Shown one piece after another: positions 59,833-64,000 of a stretch of 64,000 nucleotides of DNA. The translations under genes were made by a program, and so were the position numbers. The notes under the pieces are model-generated. The model had not been told where the DNA came from. It worked only from the letters and a program-made list of their open reading frames with translations, and did no database searches. The first letter of the stretch is position 1, and every line of letters begins with the position of its first letter. The stretch is taken from positions 133,302 through 197,301 of the forward strand of contig NZ_LGHP01000001.1 in NCBI RefSeq assembly GCF_001280845.1, in the 5' to 3' direction. Source of the DNA: Bacillus sp. FJAT-28004 (lineage in GTDB: Bacteria; Bacillota; Bacilli; Paenibacillales; Paenibacillaceae).

Positions 59833-60786
59833 CTACTCGCAAACGATTATTTGTCTGACGAAGCTGCCTTTTCGAGTCGTGCAGCGATCTGAAATAGTAA
59901 AACCGGCATTTGTAATCAGCTCATCCATAGGATCAGCCGTAACGATAACGGCTTTGCTCGCGATACGACGAGTATGCTGAAGCAATGAAAACTGTGCCTC
60001 TGGCGTCGTACTAGAGAAGTGATTATAAGGCATATCTACAATGGCAACATCGTAATGGTCAGAGATATCGGCAATATCACCGCATACGGCATCCGTTACA
60101 TACTCGAAATGCGCTAGATTTTCACGTGTGCCTTGAATGATAAAATGATTGATGTCTCTACCAACGATGTTCATTCCCATCGATAGCGCTTCTACCAGTA
60201 CCGTCCCAATGCCGCAGCAAGGATCGATCGCTTTTATCCCATTTGGATTCGGAATTGCGATATTGGCTATTGCGCGCGCAATTCGTGTGCTGAGTGCAAT
60301 GGAATAGCTGCGCGGCTTTTTCATGTGAGCGAGCCATACAGCTTTGCTTTTTATATAATTGCCAAAGTACCAGCGTCCACCCCATGTTAAAATGCCAAAA
60401 ACGCAATCAGGCTTGCGTACATCAGCCTCGCCTTCAATATATTCGCCAATTTCGCGTTCAATTGCACGTTGACCGTCGAAATCGATTTTATTCTCCGGCT
60501 TCAGGTCATTCATTTTCGAAAAAATCACCTTAAAAGTAGCATCACCCAGTTGGATTTGCTGTACCTGCTCCAAAATATCTTCAAGGCACTCACCTTGATA
60601 CAAAACCTCGATTCGATCTCTCATAAACGGACTGCGATCGGGGTGAACATCTATGTTACTAAATAGAACATCTGCCTCCGATTGTTTACCAAATAAAGAG
60701 CGCATTTCCAAGCGGCATATGTCTGCTTCTTCAATGCGATAGCCATAGGTATATACGAAAAGTGGTGCATTGTTTATGTTTTCCAG
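59833..60786 (-). CDS. SAM-dependent RNA/DNA methyltransferase (TrmG10/THUMP-type)
   Basis: 293 aa from the TTG at 60711, or 318 aa from a CTG at 60784-60786. The methyltransferase core has IDPCCGIGTVLVEALS near residue 165 of the short form and the catalytic VDMPYNHF, the (N/D)PPY variant of RNA guanine-N2 methyltransferases. The short form begins mid-domain. In frame upstream lies LENINNAPLFVYTYGYRIEE, fitting the missing N-terminal strand, with AAAGGA 10 bp before the CTG. No ATG, GTG or TTG exists in that stretch, so a CUG start or a mutated ATG is likely. Target RNA unknown. Confidence 0.82.
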   Translation of the reverse strand: MENINNAPLFVYTYGYRIEEADICRLEMRSLFGKQSEADVLFSNIDVHPDRSPFMRDRIEVLYQGECLEDILEQVQQIQLGDATFKVIFSKMNDLKPENKIDFDGQRAIEREIGEYIEGEADVRKPDCVFGILTWGGRWYFGNYIKSKAVWLAHMKKPRSYSIALSTRIARAIANIAIPNPNGIKAIDPCCGIGTVLVEALSMGMNIVGRDINHFIIQGTRENLAHFEYVTDAVCGDIADISDHYDVAIVDMPYNHFSSTTPEAQFSLLQHTRRIASKAVIVTADPMDELITNAGFTISDRCTTRKGSFVRQIIVCE

Positions 60787-60897
60787 TTTAGTCGCATCCT
60801 TTGTATAAATGACTTGAAGCTTCTATTATACTCCAAATGGATAGTCAACTGTGATTTTGGTATTCGGAAGAATGCTGTACAGCGGTTGAGTTCAAGC

Positions 60898-61674
60898 TCA
60901 TCCAATTAATACAGCAGCATGCTGCTCGGCAAGCTGCAGGTGCTCGCGCACACGGACAACTTCTCCAATAATGATTAGAGCCGGATTGGCAAGCTTCATT
61001 GCTATGGCCAGCGTATGGATATCCGACAGTGACCCAACGATGGTGCGCTGGAGCGTAGTCGTTCCCCTCTCAATTAATGCAGCTGGAGTTGATGGACTCT
61101 TGCCGTACTTCAGCAGTTCATCTCGAATAAAAGGAAGCTCGCTGACGCCCATATAGATTGCCAGCGTGTCGACGCTATGCGCAAGTAAATCCCAGCGTAT
61201 TGGCGATTTGTCGCCATGACAGCGACTGCCGGTTACACAGGCGAAGGAAGCGGCATATTCACGGTGGGTAAGCGGGATACCTGCAGCGGCGGCGGCGCCG
61301 ATTGCTGAGGTTACGCCAGGCACAATCTCGAAGGGGATTCCCCATGAGGCGAGCGCCTGCGCTTCCTCCGCACCTCTGCCGAAGATGAGCGGATCGCCCC
61401 CTTTTAGGCGGACGACCACTTTTCCTTCCCGTGCATAGTTGACGAGTGCTTCATTAATTAGATGCTGCGGCATGGCATGTGACCCTGGAGCTTTACCGAC
61501 GTAAATGAGCTCAGCGATGGAGCGGGCATAACCTAGCAATTGCTTGCTTATGAGCCGATCGTACAGAATCACGTCTGCCTGTTGAATCCGGTGCATGGCT
61601 TTAACCGTAATAAGCTCGGGGTCGCCTGGTCCTGCGCCGACAATATACACTTTTCCGGTCATTGATTTTCTCAT
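60898..61674 (-). CDS. cobA: Uroporphyrinogen-III C-methyltransferase
   Basis: 258 aa SAM-dependent enzyme that makes precorrin-2, the first step to siroheme. The signatures are VYIVGAGPGDPELITVKA at the start, VILYDRLIS, VVRLKGGDPLIFGRGAEEA near residue 87, and FEIVPGVTSAIGAAAAAGIPLTHR near 115. It follows nirB-nirD on the minus strand: NirB needs siroheme, so supply is co-expressed. The ATG at 61674 follows AAAGGAGCAGCTT. The remaining siroheme steps are not encoded in view. Confidence 0.94.
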   Translation of the reverse strand: MRKSMTGKVYIVGAGPGDPELITVKAMHRIQQADVILYDRLISKQLLGYARSIAELIYVGKAPGSHAMPQHLINEALVNYAREGKVVVRLKGGDPLIFGRGAEEAQALASWGIPFEIVPGVTSAIGAAAAAGIPLTHREYAASFACVTGSRCHGDKSPIRWDLLAHSVDTLAIYMGVSELPFIRDELLKYGKSPSTPAALIERGTTTLQRTIVGSLSDIHTLAIAMKLANPALIIIGEVVRVREHLQLAEQHAAVLIG

Positions 61675-61740
61675 AAGCTGCTCCTTTCGGCTGGTTAAAC
61701 CAACTTCTGAACTGATGAATTTACGGCATGCTCATTTCCT

Positions 61741-62055
61741 TTAGACGGTTACATAAATAGATCCGTTCTCATGATCAACTTCGGTCTCGAATGTGTTGAT
61801 GCAGCCTTCGTCAGGCTCATGGACATTTCCGCTGCGCAAATCGATTTTCCAATCATGGAGCGGGCAGTGTACGGCTGTTCCGCACACCATCCCTTCTGAA
61901 AGCAGTCCTCCCTTATGCGGGCATTTATTCTCTACAGCAAGCACGCTGCCGTCGGTTAACCGAAATACAGCAATTTCGATATCTTTTATTTTAATTCGCC
62001 GTGATCCCTTTACATCAATATCGGATAGGTTAGCTACTAGCAGTTTTGTTGTCAT
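61741..62055 (-). CDS. nirD: Nitrite reductase (NADH) small subunit
   Basis: 104 aa Rieske-type [2Fe-2S] protein. Ligands are Cys45 and His47 in NKCPHKGG, and Cys64 and His67 in HCPLHDWK. It partners NirB in cytoplasmic NADH-dependent reduction of nitrite to ammonium. The ATG at 62055 follows AAGGAGG; a longer upstream reading has no support. It lies 59 bp after nirB. Confidence 0.94.
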   Translation of the reverse strand: MTTKLLVANLSDIDVKGSRRIKIKDIEIAVFRLTDGSVLAVENKCPHKGGLLSEGMVCGTAVHCPLHDWKIDLRSGNVHEPDEGCINTFETEVDHENGSIYVTV

Positions 62056-62114
62056 AGATGTGTATTCCTCCTTCAGGGTATGATGCAGCAAAGCTTGCTT
62101 CGTAAGAATATGTT

Positions 62115-64000
62115 CTATAGCTCTACCGGCTGAGCGGCAGACAGCTGTTCGAAATTTTTACGCAATTCACCCGTTTCGACAATTTCCTTCCACGGATCGG
62201 TCGTCAAGCTGAGCGTTTTCTCAATGCGTGACTTAAGAGCAAGCCGCTCTTCAGGTTTTTGGAGCGCGTTCTTTACATAATCGAGTCCAACGCGCTCGAT
62301 CCATTGAGCCGTCCGTTCATTCCACTGCGCCTGTTCGCGGTATAGTTGTAAAAAGGCGGAGGACCATTCCATAACCTCATCTTCTGTTTTGACGATACAG
62401 AGCAGGTCTGTAGCACGAACCTTCACACCGCCGTTGCCGCCGATATGAAGCTCCCAGCCTCCATCGATGGCGACTACGCCAAAATCCTTTATTGTAGCTT
62501 CCGCACAATTCCGCGGACAACCGGATACAGCTAGCTTCACCTTGGATGGCGTGTTCAGACGCTCGAACTTTTTCTCAAGCTTGATGCCCATGCCGATCGC
62601 ATCCTGCGTACCGAAACGACAGAAGGTTGAGCCTACACATGTTTTTACCGTTCTAAGCGTCTTTCCGTAGGCATGCCCAGATGGCATATCGAGATCTTCC
62701 CAAATATTTGGTAGATCTTCTTTCTTGATTCCGAGCAAATCAAGCCGCTGTCCACCTGTGAATTTAACCATTGGAACGTCGTACTTCTCGGCGACTTCCG
62801 CAATTTTCTTTAAATCAGAAGGGGTTGTTACGCCGCCGTAAATACGCGGAACGACGGAGAATGTACCATCCTTCTGAATATTTGCATGGTAGCGCTCATT
62901 CGTGATCCGTGATTCTTTCTCATCTACATATTCCTCCGGATTGATCATGCCGAGGTAGTAGTTAAGCGCAGGACGGCATTTCGAGCAGCCCTCAGAATTA
63001 TGCCAGCCGAGTACATTCATGACCTCGCTTGTAGTGCTTAGATTCATTCGCTTTATTTCTGACACGATCTCATCCCTGTTCAACGTTGTGCAGCCGCAAA
63101 TACCTTCTTTAACGGGCTCGCCTACCGCATCACCAGCGTAAATTTGAAGCAGTCCTTCGACTAGCGGCTTACAGCCGCCACAGGATGCGGAAGCCTTCGT
63201 GCAGGATTTGATTGCACCAACCGTGTTGCAGCCCTTGTTCGTAATCGCATCGGCAATGGTTCCTTTCGACACCCCGTTACAACCACAAATGATTTCGTCA
63301 GCGGCCATCGCCTCAAGTCTGCTGCCGCTGGAGGATTGGCCGAGCAGATCGGATGAAATGCCGAGCAATATTTCCTTCTCGCGTCCCGCTATCGATTCAC
63401 CTTTCTTAATGGAAGCGAATAATTCAGCGCCGTCTGATGTGTCACCAAATAACACCGCGCCAATTAGCTTTCCGTCTTGAATTACAATCTTCTTATAGGT
63501 GCCTGCGATATCGTCTTGGATCTTGAGTGCACGAGTGCCTGGTGCATCAACGAAGCGACCAGCTGAGAACACGTCAACGCCAGATACTTTAAGCTTGGTT
63601 GAAGTAACCGAGCCTGCATAACCTGCCGTTTCAACGCCTGCTAAATGCTTGGCGAGCACTGCGCCTTGCTCATAAAGCGGAGCAACCAAGCCGTAAGCAA
63701 TGCCGCGATGCTCTGCGCATTCGCCGACAGCGTAAATACCGGGGATGCTCGTTCGCATGAAGTCGTCTATGACGATTCCGCGATTTACTTCGATACCGAT
63801 TGCTTTGGCGAGCTCTACGTTAGGTTTAATGCCAACGGCCATTACAACCAGATCACCATCTACCTCGGTGCCGTCAGCGAAGGCTAGCCCAGCAGCGCGA
63901 CGTTTGCCTTTAATGGAGGCTGTGCTCTTTTTCAATAAGAACTGCATGCCTTGTGCTTCCAGCTCACGCTGCAGCATTCTCGATGCCGCTTCATCTAATT
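62115..64000 (-). CDS. nirB: Nitrite reductase (NADH) large subunit (5' part cut by window edge)
   Basis: Cytoplasmic siroheme enzyme that reduces nitrite to ammonium. The first in-window ATG is at 63977, but the frame continues to the edge (LDEAASRM before LQREL), so the N-terminal FAD domain is partly outside. Seen here: the rest of the NAD(P)H/FAD part, the BFD-like [2Fe-2S] domain (CGCNGVSKGTIADAI, CTKASASCGGCKPL), a second similar cysteine cluster (GICGCTTLN, CSKCRPALNYY), and the sulfite-reductase-type domain with siroheme/[4Fe-4S] cysteines in CVGSTFCRFG and SGCPRNCAEA. Joins nirD and cobA as one operon. Confidence 0.94.
   Translation of the reverse strand, partial: LDEAASRMLQRELEAQGMQFLLKKSTASIKGKRRAAGLAFADGTEVDGDLVVMAVGIKPNVELAKAIGIEVNRGIVIDDFMRTSIPGIYAVGECAEHRGIAYGLVAPLYEQGAVLAKHLAGVETAGYAGSVTSTKLKVSGVDVFSAGRFVDAPGTRALKIQDDIAGTYKKIVIQDGKLIGAVLFGDTSDGAELFASIKKGESIAGREKEILLGISSDLLGQSSSGSRLEAMAADEIICGCNGVSKGTIADAITNKGCNTVGAIKSCTKASASCGGCKPLVEGLLQIYAGDAVGEPVKEGICGCTTLNRDEIVSEIKRMNLSTTSEVMNVLGWHNSEGCSKCRPALNYYLGMINPEEYVDEKESRITNERYHANIQKDGTFSVVPRIYGGVTTPSDLKKIAEVAEKYDVPMVKFTGGQRLDLLGIKKEDLPNIWEDLDMPSGHAYGKTLRTVKTCVGSTFCRFGTQDAIGMGIKLEKKFERLNTPSKVKLAVSGCPRNCAEATIKDFGVVAIDGGWELHIGGNGGVKVRATDLLCIVKTEDEVMEWSSAFLQLYREQAQWNERTAQWIERVGLDYVKNALQKPEERLALKSRIEKTLSLTTDPWKEIVETGELRKNFEQLSAAQPVEL

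Noticed and set aside
60820-60850. TTGACT and TATAAT on the minus strand upstream of the methyltransferase
   Set aside because: The spacer is only 12 bp, too short for a sigma-A promoter.
1-64000. CRISPR arrays, tRNA/rRNA genes, riboswitches and replication origins
   Set aside because: No regularly spaced repeats, tRNA-like cloverleaf ends, conserved riboswitch cores or DnaA-box clusters were noticed by eye; weak cases would need covariance-model searches.

Overview
The window reads as chromosomal DNA of a Paenibacillus-like member of the Bacillota. The signs are strong AGGAGG-type ribosome binding sites, frequent TTG/GTG starts, LplB/YtcP/LplA-type sugar transporters with a LacI regulator, CcpA-type cre motifs, a Gram-positive BirA operator before a one-piece biotin operon, and a YclNOPQ-type petrobactin importer behind Fur boxes. 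No rRNA, tRNA, CRISPR array or intact transposase was seen. The genus is inferred from gene content only.

Layout. 1-2.9 kb: end of a peptide (Opp/Dpp-type) importer on the minus strand with a cre site. 3.1-15.2 kb: a mosaic of living accessory genes set among gene remains. The remains are phnD-like, tyrosine recombinase, GNAT, pnuC, NADAR, uvrA and rsgA pieces. The living genes are a TetR-controlled FtsX/MacB-type exporter, a NUDIX/NrtR-like protein, a bacterial PARG, a WYL regulator, a DJ-1/PfpI protein, a RibD-C reductase and an ECF sigma/DUF4179 pair. Two halves of one GNAT gene, in the same orientation and each carrying TTGTT at the break, lie about 11.2 kb apart and may mark the edges of an insertion. 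Inside it, the NAD/ADP-ribose gene group is bracketed by 33-bp direct repeats.

15.2-22.1 kb: sugar ABC importer, LacI regulator, Gfo/Idh/MocA dehydrogenase and TIM-barrel isomerase, behind a good sigma-A promoter with several LacI/CcpA-type operators. 22.1-28 kb: VOC dioxygenase-like protein, two small exported/membrane proteins, acyltransferase, and a divergent PNPOx-like/MocR pair. 28.1-34.2 kb: bioA-D-B-F, an alpha/beta hydrolase in the BioH position, and bioC, all behind a perfect BirA palindrome. 34.3-38.3 kb: DMT permease, then an ArsR-type regulator with a large unassigned N-terminal part next to an ABC-2 transporter.

38.4-45.3 kb: an AraC regulator divergent from five genes that together spell a full L-galactose to 2-keto-3-deoxygluconate route: plant-like L-galactose dehydrogenase, lactonase, L-galactonate dehydrogenase, UxaB and UxaA. 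45.4-53.1 kb: a two-gene ABC exporter and the YclNOPQ-type importer. 53.2-55.9 kb: formylglycine-generating enzyme plus a Cys-type sulfatase, bracketed by two near-identical hairpins. 56-60.8 kb: FetAB-like metal exporter, an UlaG-like metallo-hydrolase, a divergent-PAP2 protein, an esterase and an RNA/DNA methyltransferase. 60.9-64 kb: nitrite reductase genes nirB (cut by the window edge), nirD and the siroheme gene cobA/sumT.
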